Origin: Hydrogenophilus sp.
GTDB lineage: Bacteria; Pseudomonadota; Gammaproteobacteria; Burkholderiales; Thiobacillaceae
NCBI GenBank assembly: GCA_020725265.1
Contig: DYFK01000005.1
Span: forward strand, 121,192 to 185,191
Length of the DNA: 64,000 nucleotides
Direction of reading: 5' to 3'
The notes beneath the pieces are model-generated. The model saw only the letters and a program-made list of their open reading frames with translations, did no database searches and had not been told where the DNA came from. A program made the translations under genes and the position numbers. Within the stretch, counting starts at the first letter, position 1. The number at the start of each line of letters is the position of its first letter. This document shows, one piece after another, positions 44,954 through 56,925 of this stretch.

Positions 44954-47419
44954 ATGCTCGCCCCCCACATCAAGAAAAAAGTCGACGAACTCTGGAACCG
45001 TTTCTGGGCCGCCGGCCTGACCAACCCCTTGGTTGCCGTGGAGCAGATCACCTATCTGCTGTTCCTCAAGCGCCTGGAAGACATCGACCTCAAGCGACAA
45101 CATCGGGGTTTCCCGACAATCTACTTTGGCAATGAAGACTGCAAGTGGAGCTACATCCGCCAGGAAAAGACCAACCCCGCCCACCTAATAGAAAAGGTGT
45201 TCCCCTGGCTGCGGGAACTGGATAAACACTTCAGTAAGAAGAGTGCCGAAGGCACCGAACTGGCCAGCCTCAATAACCGCATGGCCGACGCCTACTTCCA
45301 GCTCGACCCCAACAAGGGCAAGGTGCTATCGGACGCCATCGACAAGATCGACGAACTCTTCGCCCGCGCTGGCGAAGGCTCCGCCGCCCAGGACATCATG
45401 GGCGACACCTTCGAATACCTGCTCTCCGAAGTCGCCACCGCCGGCAAGAACGGCCAGTTCCGCACCCCCCGCCACCTCATCCGATTCATGGTGGAACTGC
45501 TGGACCCGGAACCCGGCCAGCGCATCATCGACCCTGCCGCCGGTACCGGTGGCTTTCTGTTCAGCGCCCAGCAATACCTGCTCCGGAAATACACAAGTCC
45601 AGCCAGCCTTCGCGTCGAATGGGATGGAACCCCACATCGAATCTACGGTGACCAGCTCACAACGGAGGCAGATGCCCTGGTCCACAACGGCGCCAACTTC
45701 GTCGGCTTGGACAACGACCGCACCATGGCCCGCATCGGCTGGATGAACCTGGTGCTGCACGACATCCACGACCCCCATCTGGTCCAGGGCGATTCCCTCA
45801 GCAAGCGGGAAGGCAAGCCCCAACTGGCCGAATTGCTTGAACCGGAAAGCTACGACTTCGTCCTCGCCAACCCGCCGTTTACCGGAACGGTAGATAGCAA
45901 CGACTTGGACCCGGACAGCCTGCTGTTTCCTCGCGTGGGCGGAAATGGGAAAAAGAAAGATGACGCCATCACCAACAAGAGCGAGCTCTTGTTCCTCTGG
46001 CTGATGCTCGATCTGCTGGACGTGGGCGGCAACTGCGCCGTCATCGTCCCCGAGGGCGTGCTGTTCGGTAACACCGATGCCCACGTGCGGCTACGCCGGG
46101 AACTGCTCACCGAACACGTGGTGGAAGGCGTCATCTCCCTGCCCGGCGGTGTGTTCCAGCCCTACACCGGGGTCAAGACCTCCATCCTCCTGTTCCGCAA
46201 GGAAACCCGGCGCGACGACAAACAGAAATTCACCGGCCAGACCCCGCGCACCGACCACGTCTGGTTTTATGAGGTGGAAGAAGACGGCTACAGCGACAAC
46301 GCCAAGCGCAACCCCAAGCCCGGCCAGCGCAACGACCTGTGGGACGCCCTAATCAAGTTCAAGGCCTGGATCGCCGAGGGCCGCGTCGGCGCCCGTCGCA
46401 ACGAAAAAACCCTGCTGCAACCCAGCTTCCGCAAGGAACGTTGGCGGCAGGCGCTAATGCGGGATACCGGCGACAAGCTGACCCCGGCGGGCCAGGCCTT
46501 CGCCGCGCTGCCAGATACCGGCATGTGGGACGGCCAGGTATGGGGCATCCACGAACTGTTTCCCGAACTGCCCGCCAACCCCGCCGAAGTGGAAATCCAG
46601 GTGCGCAACATCGCCAGCCAACGGCTATTCAAACTGGTTCAGGACATATTCTTCCCCCTCGTCCAACCCATTTGGCAACAGCGCCGCGCCAGCCGCGCGG
46701 AAAAACAGCCCATGAGCGAGGAACAGGCCCAGGCCGCTTGGGATAAGGTCAGCAAGGTTCCCCTCCAGGAATTCAACCGCGCCGCCCGCGATGTTCAACA
46801 ACGCTTTTTCGAACCCGAGGACAGCCCCGCCCTGCCCCTGTGGAAGGACATCCTCAAGGACAGCCTGAAAGTCGGTCTGGAACACTGCGACTACTGGCTT
46901 AAGCACGCCCTGGACGAGACCATGCGGTTCCCGGCATTCGAACCCGTCCCGAACCTCACCACCGCCCTGGAAGCCATCGCCCGGGAAGTCGCCAAGCTGG
47001 ATGGCTTCGACGTGGACTTGCGCAGCCTGGCCATCGATCAGACCAGCGAACTCCAGGCCGCCAAGCATTGGGTTATCCCGGTACGGGAATGGGCGCGCAA
47101 CGAGGACTGGCAATCCGAAGACGGCAGTCTCAAGGCATCCCACGATGAAAACGGCCTGGTCCGGCCCCAGTACGCGGAGGCCATGCTCGCCGCCGGCCTC
47201 TACGACGACAAAGGCCAGCTCAAGGACGGCCTGCTGGACCCGGACTGCATCGAGGCCCGGGACTGGAACCTCTCGGCAGGCCAGTACAAGCCCTTCGACT
47301 TCACCCAGCTCAAGAGCGACAAGAGCGTCACCGAACTCATCGGCCAACTGCGCGCCACCGAGCAGCAGATCATCGGCGGCCTCGACAAGCTGCTGGCGAT
47401 GGTGGAGGGGCGGGAATGA
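44954..47419 (+). CDS. hsdM: Type I restriction enzyme, M subunit (N6-adenine methyltransferase), long form
   Basis: HsdM methylates adenine in the HsdS-defined site and is part of both methylase and nuclease complexes. The 821-residue protein has an N-terminal HsdM helical domain (about 5-150), SAM-binding motif I DPAAGTGGFLF (about 193-203) and catalytic NPPF (about 305-308). An unusually long C-terminal half (about 480-821) is helical and charged. Typical HsdM is about 500-550 residues. Its stop overlaps the hsdS ATG as ATGA. Confidence 0.94.
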   Translation: MLAPHIKKKVDELWNRFWAAGLTNPLVAVEQITYLLFLKRLEDIDLKRQHRGFPTIYFGNEDCKWSYIRQEKTNPAHLIEKVFPWLRELDKHFSKKSAEGTELASLNNRMADAYFQLDPNKGKVLSDAIDKIDELFARAGEGSAAQDIMGDTFEYLLSEVATAGKNGQFRTPRHLIRFMVELLDPEPGQRIIDPAAGTGGFLFSAQQYLLRKYTSPASLRVEWDGTPHRIYGDQLTTEADALVHNGANFVGLDNDRTMARIGWMNLVLHDIHDPHLVQGDSLSKREGKPQLAELLEPESYDFVLANPPFTGTVDSNDLDPDSLLFPRVGGNGKKKDDAITNKSELLFLWLMLDLLDVGGNCAVIVPEGVLFGNTDAHVRLRRELLTEHVVEGVISLPGGVFQPYTGVKTSILLFRKETRRDDKQKFTGQTPRTDHVWFYEVEEDGYSDNAKRNPKPGQRNDLWDALIKFKAWIAEGRVGARRNEKTLLQPSFRKERWRQALMRDTGDKLTPAGQAFAALPDTGMWDGQVWGIHELFPELPANPAEVEIQVRNIASQRLFKLVQDIFFPLVQPIWQQRRASRAEKQPMSEEQAQAAWDKVSKVPLQEFNRAARDVQQRFFEPEDSPALPLWKDILKDSLKVGLEHCDYWLKHALDETMRFPAFEPVPNLTTALEAIAREVAKLDGFDVDLRSLAIDQTSELQAAKHWVIPVREWARNEDWQSEDGSLKASHDENGLVRPQYAEAMLAAGLYDDKGQLKDGLLDPDCIEARDWNLSAGQYKPFDFTQLKSDKSVTELIGQLRATEQQIIGGLDKLLAMVEGRE

Positions 47420-49134
47420 AGTTGCCGGAAAGCTGGGTCGAAGCCCGGCTGGATATTGTTTGCCAGCTCAACCCGAAACTCGGTATCGACGAACGTCCGG
47501 ATGACGATACCGAAATTACCTTCGTTCCGATGGCTGCGGTGGATGACAAACTCGGTGCCATCACCGCTCCGGAAACTCGGGCCTACGGCGAAGTCGCCAA
47601 GGGGTACACCAGTTTCAAGGACCGAGACGTGCTGCTGGCCAAGGTCACGCCCTGCCTGGAAAACGGAAAGGCCGCGATTGCCGATGCGCTAAAAAATGGG
47701 CTGGGGTTTGGTTCCACTGAGTTTCACGTATTGCGCCCGACAAGCGCGATCATGCCGGAATACTTGTTCCACTTTATTCGGCAGCCGGCATTTCGTGACC
47801 GTGCAGCGTCCGCATTCGTCGGCACGGGTGGGCTGCAACGAGTGCCGTCCGATTTCTTGGCCCGTGTAAAACTCCCGCTTCCCACCCTCCCCGAACAACA
47901 GCGCATCGTCGATGTGCTCCGTCAGGCTGAAGAAGTAGGTACGCAGCGCAGTCGCGCCCAATCGATTCTTGGGAAACTCGCGAAACAACGTTTCATGGAG
48001 ATGTTCGGGCACCCGGCAGAAAACCCGAACGGCTATGAATCGCTAGCCTTTCAGGCTTTCGGCACATTGGATCGCGGAATCTCTAAACACCGGCCCAGGG
48101 ACGCAAGCCATTTGTACGATGGACCGTACCCCTTCATCCAAACAGGCGATGTATCCAATGCCGGCGATTGGATCACGGGTTACACCTCGACCTATTCCGA
48201 AGCGGGGCTTGCTCAAAGCAGGCTGTGGCCGAAGGGAACCTTGTGCATCACCATCGCGGCCAATATCGCAAAAGCTGCGATTCTTGAATTCGACGCCTGC
48301 TTCCCCGACAGCGTAGTGGGGTTTTCGCCCCATGAGGGCATTCGAAGCGAGTATGTACTGTACTGCCTGCGCTTCTATCAGGAATATTTCGAGCACCGCG
48401 CGCCCAAATCTGCGCAGATGAATATCAACCTGGACACGCTTCGAACTCTACGAATTCCGAAACCACCCGAAGCATTGCAGATTGAGTTCGCTCGGTTTGT
48501 GCGGGAAATCCGGCTACTAAATAACCAAGCAACCATACAGGCTGACCGTCATTCAGGCCTCATCCGCGAGATTAGAGCCGCCGCATTTAGTGGCGAGCTC
48601 ACCGCCAACTGGCGCAACCAACACCACGCCGAAATCGCCACCGCCGCCCAAACCCGCGATGCCCTGCTACGCGAACGCGGCGCCAAGCTCGCGGCCCGTC
48701 CGCCTGAACCCGCCTTGCCCCCGCCACGAGCGGATGCCGAGATGACCCACCGCCACTGGCTGCTGTCCGAACTGAGCGATTTCCAGCGCGCGGTCCTCGC
48801 GGGCTTTCTCGCCTACGACGGCTACCCTTTGCTGGCCGAGGTGCCGGATGAGTTCGACCGCTTCCGGGTAAGCGAGGTCCTGGGCCAACACCTGGCGGCC
48901 TTCCCGCCCCCCTCGCCCAACCCCTTGCGCCGCACCCTCAGCCAGTTGGCTGCCTTGGGCCTGATCGCCAAGGTCAGCCTGCCCCGCACCAACCCGACCA
49001 CACTGGATCAGGAATTCCTCACCGCATTCCGCCCCCTGCGCCCCGGCGAACAGACCCGGGCCGCCGAAGTGGTCACCCTGCGCCGCAGCCTGGGGCTGGA
49101 TGCGAACCCAAGTGACGAGGACACCCCGGCATGA
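47416..49134 (+). CDS. hsdS: Type I restriction enzyme, specificity subunit with C-terminal extension
   Basis: HsdS recognises the two halves of the target DNA. The 572-residue protein has two target-recognition domains (about 1-170 and 205-385), each followed by a conserved helix (PTLPEQQRIVDVLRQAEEV and the weaker second copy). After the second helix a non-standard tail (about 430-572; HRHWLLSELSDFQRAVLAGF, then a winged-helix-like region) is added. It overlaps both neighbours by four bases. DNA target cannot be predicted here. Confidence 0.92.
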   Translation: MKLPESWVEARLDIVCQLNPKLGIDERPDDDTEITFVPMAAVDDKLGAITAPETRAYGEVAKGYTSFKDRDVLLAKVTPCLENGKAAIADALKNGLGFGSTEFHVLRPTSAIMPEYLFHFIRQPAFRDRAASAFVGTGGLQRVPSDFLARVKLPLPTLPEQQRIVDVLRQAEEVGTQRSRAQSILGKLAKQRFMEMFGHPAENPNGYESLAFQAFGTLDRGISKHRPRDASHLYDGPYPFIQTGDVSNAGDWITGYTSTYSEAGLAQSRLWPKGTLCITIAANIAKAAILEFDACFPDSVVGFSPHEGIRSEYVLYCLRFYQEYFEHRAPKSAQMNINLDTLRTLRIPKPPEALQIEFARFVREIRLLNNQATIQADRHSGLIREIRAAAFSGELTANWRNQHHAEIATAAQTRDALLRERGAKLAARPPEPALPPPRADAEMTHRHWLLSELSDFQRAVLAGFLAYDGYPLLAEVPDEFDRFRVSEVLGQHLAAFPPPSPNPLRRTLSQLAALGLIAKVSLPRTNPTTLDQEFLTAFRPLRPGEQTRAAEVVTLRRSLGLDANPSDEDTPA

Positions 49135-50966
49135 GGCTGCGCTATCTCCACCTCAAGAACTACCCGCCCATCCAGGATTTGGCGGTGCGCTTCGCCAGCG
49201 GCTCGCCCCTGCAGAAGGAACGAAACAAGGAATGCGCCATCCGCTTCGTGGTGGGGGTGAACGGCAGCGGCAAATCCAACCTGCTGCGCGCCGTGGCCGA
49301 GGTGTTTCTTGCCTTGGCCGACGAGCGTTTGCCGCCCTTTCCGGTAAGCCTGATTTATGAACTGGGGCCGCGCCATACCCAGCGGAACCACACCTTTGTG
49401 GTGGATTGCCCCGGCGGTAAAGCTGAAGCCAGTGTGTGGATGGCCGAAGGCTTCCATTACCCGGACAACACCCCCGCTGATACCTTTGAGCAGTTGCTTG
49501 AAGCGTTGCGTGCGGGAGAAGCGCCCCAGGGATTCGTGGCACTGATTCCTCGCGGCAACTGGCCCCAAGCCATGCCCATGGCCCTACCCAAAGCTGTGTT
49601 GGCCTACACCACGGGCGATCTGCGGCCCTGGCGCTCCATCTGGAACCGCAATCAGGCGGCGGAAGGTCTGGACATGGGTTCCGGCGAAGGCGGTGCGGAC
49701 AGCATGGAAGAACGCCCGGCGGGCTGGTCCGTCGCCCAGGAAATGGCGCTGGCCTTGCCCCGTACTGAAACGTCCAGCGAAACACTTCCGGCTGGGGATG
49801 AATCGACAGCTCCCAACGATTCAAACCTCTACCGCCGCCCGCTTCTGCTCACCCCGACCCTGCTCAAATGCGCCCTGCTGGCCGTGGCGCTACCTCAGGC
49901 ATTCTACGAAACGCACGATTACCCGGCCCGGGCGGAACTGGATGCCGCCATGGCCAAGTTCCGCCACCGCGCGGACAACAAGAGTCCACTGCAAGAATTG
50001 CTGGAACGGGGCGGCTGGCACCACCTGGTATCCGTGGCCTTTCGCTGCCGCCTGCAACCGAAGGTGTGGAACCGCACCCTGCGCGAAACCGCCCACGACT
50101 GGCTGCTCTGCGCCAGCGAAGTCATTGCCGAGCCTCATCCCACCGAAACCCGCCGTCTGCTGTTCTTCGACCTGAAACAGCCCTTCAGCAGCCGGGGCGT
50201 GAACACGTTGATTGCCAATGATGAACTCGACATCAGCACCACCCGCGGCGAGGCGCTTTGGTCCTTGTTGAGCGGGGGCCAGGACGTACCCCCCTTCGAG
50301 CTGTTCACCAGCCTGGTGAAACTGCATCAGGCCGGCCTGTTCGACGATCTGGAATTACGCCTGCGCCGCGCCGACAAGCCCGAAGCGGACGCCGACCCGG
50401 AGGCGCGAGAACGTGACATCGGCGTGTTGCGCTACGAGGAGCTTTCCGACGGCGAACAAATGGTGCTGGGCCGCATGGCCCTGTTCCACTTGCTGGACGG
50501 CCAGGAAGACGCCCTATTGCTGCTGGATGAGCCGGAGACCCATTTCAACGACAAGTGGAAACGGGAGATCGTGGACATCATCGACGAAGCCATAGGACGC
50601 AGCGCCAACGACGTGCTGATTTCCACCCACTCTGCCATCGTGCTTTCCGACGTATTCAACGATGAAATCGTCCTGGTGGAGAAAACCCAGGACGGTTCCA
50701 CCGCCCGCCCGGTGGATCAACAGACCTTCGCCACCGACCCGAGCGCGATGATGATGAGTGTGTTCGAAGCCGAGGACAGCATCGGCAAGCGCGCCCAGAA
50801 GTTCATTGAAGCAAAGCTGCGCCAAGCTACCGGCAGCGAAGATGACATCCGGCAACTGGAACAACTCATCGCCCGCATGGGCAGCGGTTTCTATCGCAGC
50901 GAGCTGCGCACCCTGCTGAATACCTGGCGGCGCGCCCGCCCCGATGAAAACTATCTGACCCTGTAA
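49131..50966 (+). CDS. Restriction system-associated ABC-type ATPase (Septu PtuA/OLD-like)
   Basis: The 611-residue protein is an SMC/RecF-like ATPase. It has Walker A GVNGSGKSN (about 42-50), a long middle region (about 60-420), an ABC-like signature LSDGEQM (about 434-440), Walker B ALLLLDEPETH (about 460-470) and an H-loop STHSAI (about 498). No TOPRIM nuclease is fused. It resembles ATPases found inside type I restriction operons and PtuA of Septu. It overlaps hsdS by four bases and the HNH gene by one. Confidence 0.85.
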   Translation: MRLRYLHLKNYPPIQDLAVRFASGSPLQKERNKECAIRFVVGVNGSGKSNLLRAVAEVFLALADERLPPFPVSLIYELGPRHTQRNHTFVVDCPGGKAEASVWMAEGFHYPDNTPADTFEQLLEALRAGEAPQGFVALIPRGNWPQAMPMALPKAVLAYTTGDLRPWRSIWNRNQAAEGLDMGSGEGGADSMEERPAGWSVAQEMALALPRTETSSETLPAGDESTAPNDSNLYRRPLLLTPTLLKCALLAVALPQAFYETHDYPARAELDAAMAKFRHRADNKSPLQELLERGGWHHLVSVAFRCRLQPKVWNRTLRETAHDWLLCASEVIAEPHPTETRRLLFFDLKQPFSSRGVNTLIANDELDISTTRGEALWSLLSGGQDVPPFELFTSLVKLHQAGLFDDLELRLRRADKPEADADPEARERDIGVLRYEELSDGEQMVLGRMALFHLLDGQEDALLLLDEPETHFNDKWKREIVDIIDEAIGRSANDVLISTHSAIVLSDVFNDEIVLVEKTQDGSTARPVDQQTFATDPSAMMMSVFEAEDSIGKRAQKFIEAKLRQATGSEDDIRQLEQLIARMGSGFYRSELRTLLNTWRRARPDENYLTL

Positions 50967-52063
50967 TGCTGAAGCCCATCCATCACGTCGCCTGTTCCCC
51001 CGCCCTGCGCGCCTGTCGCGGCTTGCAGGAACGACTGCTGATCTGGCTGTGCGATCCCGTTACCGATCAAGCTGCACTTGTGCGCGCGAACATGCCCGGC
51101 CCGAGCGCCATTGAAGCGGATTGGCTTTGGACATTTCTCAACCGGGAAAGCGACAACCGACCTTTGCTGGAACGCGCCCAGTTGCTCGCCGCTATGAGCC
51201 ATGCTGATAAGGCCACCTTGCTTGCCTGGGGGCAGGTTGTAGCCGCCGTGGCGCATCAATTCCAGCCCAACCCTCCAGCCTGGCCGGTTGAAGCTCCTGC
51301 CGTTTCCATCGCCTCTTGGAGGGCATTCAAAGAGTTGATGGAGGCGTTCTATAAGAAAGGTTTGCATGATGGCTTGCCTTACCACGCCGATGGCACGCCG
51401 GTCGCGGCGGGAGGCGTGCGCTATTCGGATTTTGTGCAGGCGTTTCGTGATGCCCACCGGCTGCCTGATGCCAGCGCTGATGCTGAAGACGTTTGCGTGT
51501 TGTGTGGCGGCCCGCTGGGCGAGACACCCCAGGTAGACCATTGGATCGCCAAGCACGCTTTCCCCTTGCTGAGCGTGTGCGCCGATAACCTGCTGCCCAT
51601 CTGCGGAGACTGCAATTTCACATCCAACAAAGGCCAGAAACCGGTTTACGACCAGCAAGGTTTTGCCGATTGGTTCCATCCCTATCTGCGACCGGCTGCC
51701 GGTGCAATTCAGTTGGGTTACCGGTTCCCGGAGATTGAAATCACACTGTCGGCCGCTGACCCGGCTGATACCCTCCGATTACATAACCTGGATAACCTGC
51801 TTAATCTTTCCGCGCGTTGGACGAGGAAATTCAAGGCGGGATATGCCTCGCAACAGGACAGTCTGAAACGTCTGGAAAGGAAACGTCTTAGACAAGGACT
51901 GCCTCGACACTCCTACGACGAGATCAAAACCTCGATAGAAAACTTCAGGGATGGACTGCCGGAATACGAGCCGTTTTACGAGGTTCAACAGGTTCTTGCT
52001 CAAGCACTCCTTGAGCCCGCCCGGCTTGCCGCTTTGCAAGTGGAATTGGTGGAAGTGACATGA
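50966..52063 (+). CDS. HNH endonuclease partnered with the ATPase (Septu PtuB-like)
   Basis: The 365-residue protein has an HNH/zinc-finger nuclease core: CVLCGG (about 177-182), VDHWIAKHAFP with the catalytic histidine (about 190-200), and NLLPICGDCNFTSNKG (about 210-225). Flanking regions are helical and unrecognised. Placement directly behind an ABC-type ATPase mirrors the PtuA-PtuB pair of Septu. The ATG overlaps the ATPase TAA by one base and its stop overlaps the next gene as ATGA. Confidence 0.85.
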   Translation: MLKPIHHVACSPALRACRGLQERLLIWLCDPVTDQAALVRANMPGPSAIEADWLWTFLNRESDNRPLLERAQLLAAMSHADKATLLAWGQVVAAVAHQFQPNPPAWPVEAPAVSIASWRAFKELMEAFYKKGLHDGLPYHADGTPVAAGGVRYSDFVQAFRDAHRLPDASADAEDVCVLCGGPLGETPQVDHWIAKHAFPLLSVCADNLLPICGDCNFTSNKGQKPVYDQQGFADWFHPYLRPAAGAIQLGYRFPEIEITLSAADPADTLRLHNLDNLLNLSARWTRKFKAGYASQQDSLKRLERKRLRQGLPRHSYDEIKTSIENFRDGLPEYEPFYEVQQVLAQALLEPARLAALQVELVEVT

Positions 52064-53118
52064 CTGAAAACACGCCTACCTCGCTCACCCCCGCCCCCAC
52101 CGGCTACGCCGATTGGCTGGCCGACCTGAAGACCCGCATCCACACAGCCCAGCAGCGCGCCGCACTGGCGGTGAACCGGGAACTGGTGTTGCTGTACTGG
52201 CAGATCGGGCGGGACATCCTGGCGCGGCAGGCGGAGCAGGGTTGGGGCGCGAAGGTGATCGAGCGGTTGGCCCATGACCTGCGCACGACCTTCCCCGACA
52301 TGAAGGGGTTTTCCCGCGCCAATCTGATGTATATGCGGGCCTTTGCCGAAGCGTGGCCGGATGCCGAAATCGTCCAACAGGCTGTTGGACAATTGCCCTG
52401 GGGCCATAACTTGGTGCTGTTGACCCGCCTGAAAGACCCGCGCCAGCGCCTGGCCTACGCCGAGGCCGCCGTGACCCACGGTTGGTCGCGCAATGTGCTG
52501 AACATTCAGATTGAGACCCGGCTATTGGATCGCACTGGTCAGGCCGTCACCAATTTCGAGGCGCGTTTGCCCAAGCCGCAATCCGATCTCGCTCGCGAAT
52601 CCTTGAAAGACCCGTACCGTTTCGACTTTCTGGGTATTGGAGATGAGGCGGGTGAGCGAGAGATCGAAACCGCGCTGGTGCAGCATGTCACCGAATTCCT
52701 GCTGGAACTGGGCGCGGGCTTCGCCTTCGTCGGGCGGCAGGTCTTGCTGGAGGTGGGCGGGGATGATTTCTTCATCGACCTCTTGTTCTATCACCTCAAG
52801 CTGCGCTGCTACGTGGTGATCGAACTCAAGGCCGGCAAGTTCAAGCCGGAACATCTGGGGCAGTTGGGCTTTTACCTGACGGCGGTGGATCGGCAGGTGA
52901 AGAACGAGCAGGACAACCCGACCATCGGCCTGTTGCTGTGCAAGAGCAAGAACAAGGTGGTGGCCGAATATGCCTTGGGCGATAAATCCCAGCCCATGGG
53001 CATCGCCGAATACAAACTGCTTGAGTCCCTCCCCGCCGAACTGCAAACCAGCCTGCCCAGCATTGAGCAGATTGAACGAGAGTTGGGGGATTTTGGCGAT
53101 TCCGGAGAGGCGAAATGA
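52060..53118 (+). CDS. PDDEXK nuclease-domain protein (DUF1016/YhcG family)
   Basis: The 352-residue protein has the DUF1016 N-terminal domain (about 25-170; LYWQIGRDIL, NLMYMRAFAEAWP, LPWGHNLVLL). Its C-terminal PD-(D/E)XK-type nuclease has FFIDLLFYH (Asp about 239) and VVIELKAGKFKPEHLGQLG (Glu and Lys about 254-256). YhcG-like genes are common near type I restriction loci; their exact role is unsettled. Four-base overlaps on both sides place it in the operon. Confidence 0.9.
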   Translation: MTENTPTSLTPAPTGYADWLADLKTRIHTAQQRAALAVNRELVLLYWQIGRDILARQAEQGWGAKVIERLAHDLRTTFPDMKGFSRANLMYMRAFAEAWPDAEIVQQAVGQLPWGHNLVLLTRLKDPRQRLAYAEAAVTHGWSRNVLNIQIETRLLDRTGQAVTNFEARLPKPQSDLARESLKDPYRFDFLGIGDEAGEREIETALVQHVTEFLLELGAGFAFVGRQVLLEVGGDDFFIDLLFYHLKLRCYVVIELKAGKFKPEHLGQLGFYLTAVDRQVKNEQDNPTIGLLLCKSKNKVVAEYALGDKSQPMGIAEYKLLESLPAELQTSLPSIEQIERELGDFGDSGEAK

Positions 53119-54203
53119 ACGATGCACTGTTAAAGAAGCACATCCAGACCTACCTGGCCCATCTCAAGAAAACCCCGGAAAAACACCGATCCGATCTTGA
53201 AGATCGGCAGAAGCGGGTCACCGCCTTCCAGGCATGGAACCGGGAGCGTTTGCTGGCGCTGGACGCGGACGGCCTCTACGAGTACTTGGCGCCCCTGTGG
53301 GCCATGCTGATCTGGGGCAACAAGCATTACGTCACCGACAAGCTGATCGACACCAATGGTCTGCCGCTTCTGCGCGCGGAACTCGCGGAGTTGATCTGGG
53401 GATCGGCCCCGGTCGTCAAACGCTGGGATCGCTTCCGCAAGAAGGTCAAAGGCATCGGCCCGGCCATGATGAGTGAACTGCTGTGCCACACCCACCCGGA
53501 TCAATGCGCCATCTGGAACCGCCGCGCCTATGTGGGCCTAAATTATCTCGGGGTGGAGAAGCTGCCCCGTTACGACTACCAGATGGACGGGAAGCGCTAC
53601 GAAGCAATTTCGGCCCAGGTTGGCGAGATCGTGGAAACGCTGCGGGCATTCGGCGATACCAACGCCAACATGTTGACCGCCGACTACTTCATCTGGGATG
53701 AACTCCAGGTGGAGAGCAACCTGAGCCGCATGTTCGACAAGGAAGCCTCCGTCGAGGTGGTCAAGGATGCCGCCACCGCCAGCGACGCCCCCTTCGTCCA
53801 CGATGAAATCCGCGACAAGCTGGCCGCAATCGGCACCTGGCTGGGCTTCAACAGCAGGGTGGAGGTGAAAGTGGCGGACGGCTCCAAGGTGGATACCGTC
53901 TGGGAATCGACCATTGGCAATATGGGCCGGGTGATCTATGTCTTCGAGGTCCAGACCAAGGGTTCCATCGACAGCCTGATCATCAACTTGCTGAAATCCC
54001 TCAATAACCCCGCCGTACAAGGCGTGGTTGCGGTATCCGACGCGGCCCAGATCGAGAAGATCAAGAAACACTCAGCCAGCGTGCCGGGGCTGTCAGGAAA
54101 ACTTAAATACTGGGACTACCTGGAAGTGCTGGCGATCCACGATGCCCTTGCTCTGGTGAATGAGAAGATCAATTCACTGGGATTGGTGCCTCAGGGTTTT
54201 TGA
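53115..54203 (+). CDS. Unrecognised protein with HhH-like and PD-(D/E)XK-like parts
   Basis: I do not recognise the family of this 362-residue protein. The N-terminal half contains VKGIGPAMMSELL (about 111-123), a helix-hairpin-helix-like DNA-binding element, followed by HPDQCAIWNRRAYVGL. The C-terminal half has a likely nuclease core: an HDEI helix, VDTVWES with an acidic residue (about 259-265) and YVFEVQTKGS (E-x-Q, about 276-284), a variant PD-(D/E)XK arrangement. It is the last gene of the operon, fused by ATGA to the DUF1016 gene. Confidence 0.7.
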   Translation: MNDALLKKHIQTYLAHLKKTPEKHRSDLEDRQKRVTAFQAWNRERLLALDADGLYEYLAPLWAMLIWGNKHYVTDKLIDTNGLPLLRAELAELIWGSAPVVKRWDRFRKKVKGIGPAMMSELLCHTHPDQCAIWNRRAYVGLNYLGVEKLPRYDYQMDGKRYEAISAQVGEIVETLRAFGDTNANMLTADYFIWDELQVESNLSRMFDKEASVEVVKDAATASDAPFVHDEIRDKLAAIGTWLGFNSRVEVKVADGSKVDTVWESTIGNMGRVIYVFEVQTKGSIDSLIINLLKSLNNPAVQGVVAVSDAAQIEKIKKHSASVPGLSGKLKYWDYLEVLAIHDALALVNEKINSLGLVPQGF

Positions 54204-54229
54204 ACGCCCATAGCTCGGAAGTACCGGGC

Positions 54230-54271
54230 AGAAAGCGCAACGCCCGCGAACCCGCGGGCGTTGCGCTTTCT
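54230..54271. terminator. Long perfect hairpin between the island operon and clpB
   Basis: AGAAAGCGCAACGCCCGCG (54230-54248) pairs perfectly with CGCGGGCGTTGCGCTTTCT (54253-54271), a 19-bp stem with a four-base loop. It lies between the convergent stops of the last island gene and clpB and probably ends both transcripts. It differs from the terminator behind the clpB remnant at 41446-41473. Confidence 0.8.
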
Positions 54272-54280
54272 GGCAGAGGC

Positions 54281-56890
<2,610 letters not shown>

Positions 56891-56925
56891 GACCGTGTTC
56901 CTTGAAAGGGTTTCTCCTGCGCCGA

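Noticed and set aside
42081..54203. Prophage or integrative conjugative element
   Set aside because: No integrase, phage structural, conjugation or replication genes are present; contents are restriction and nuclease genes only.
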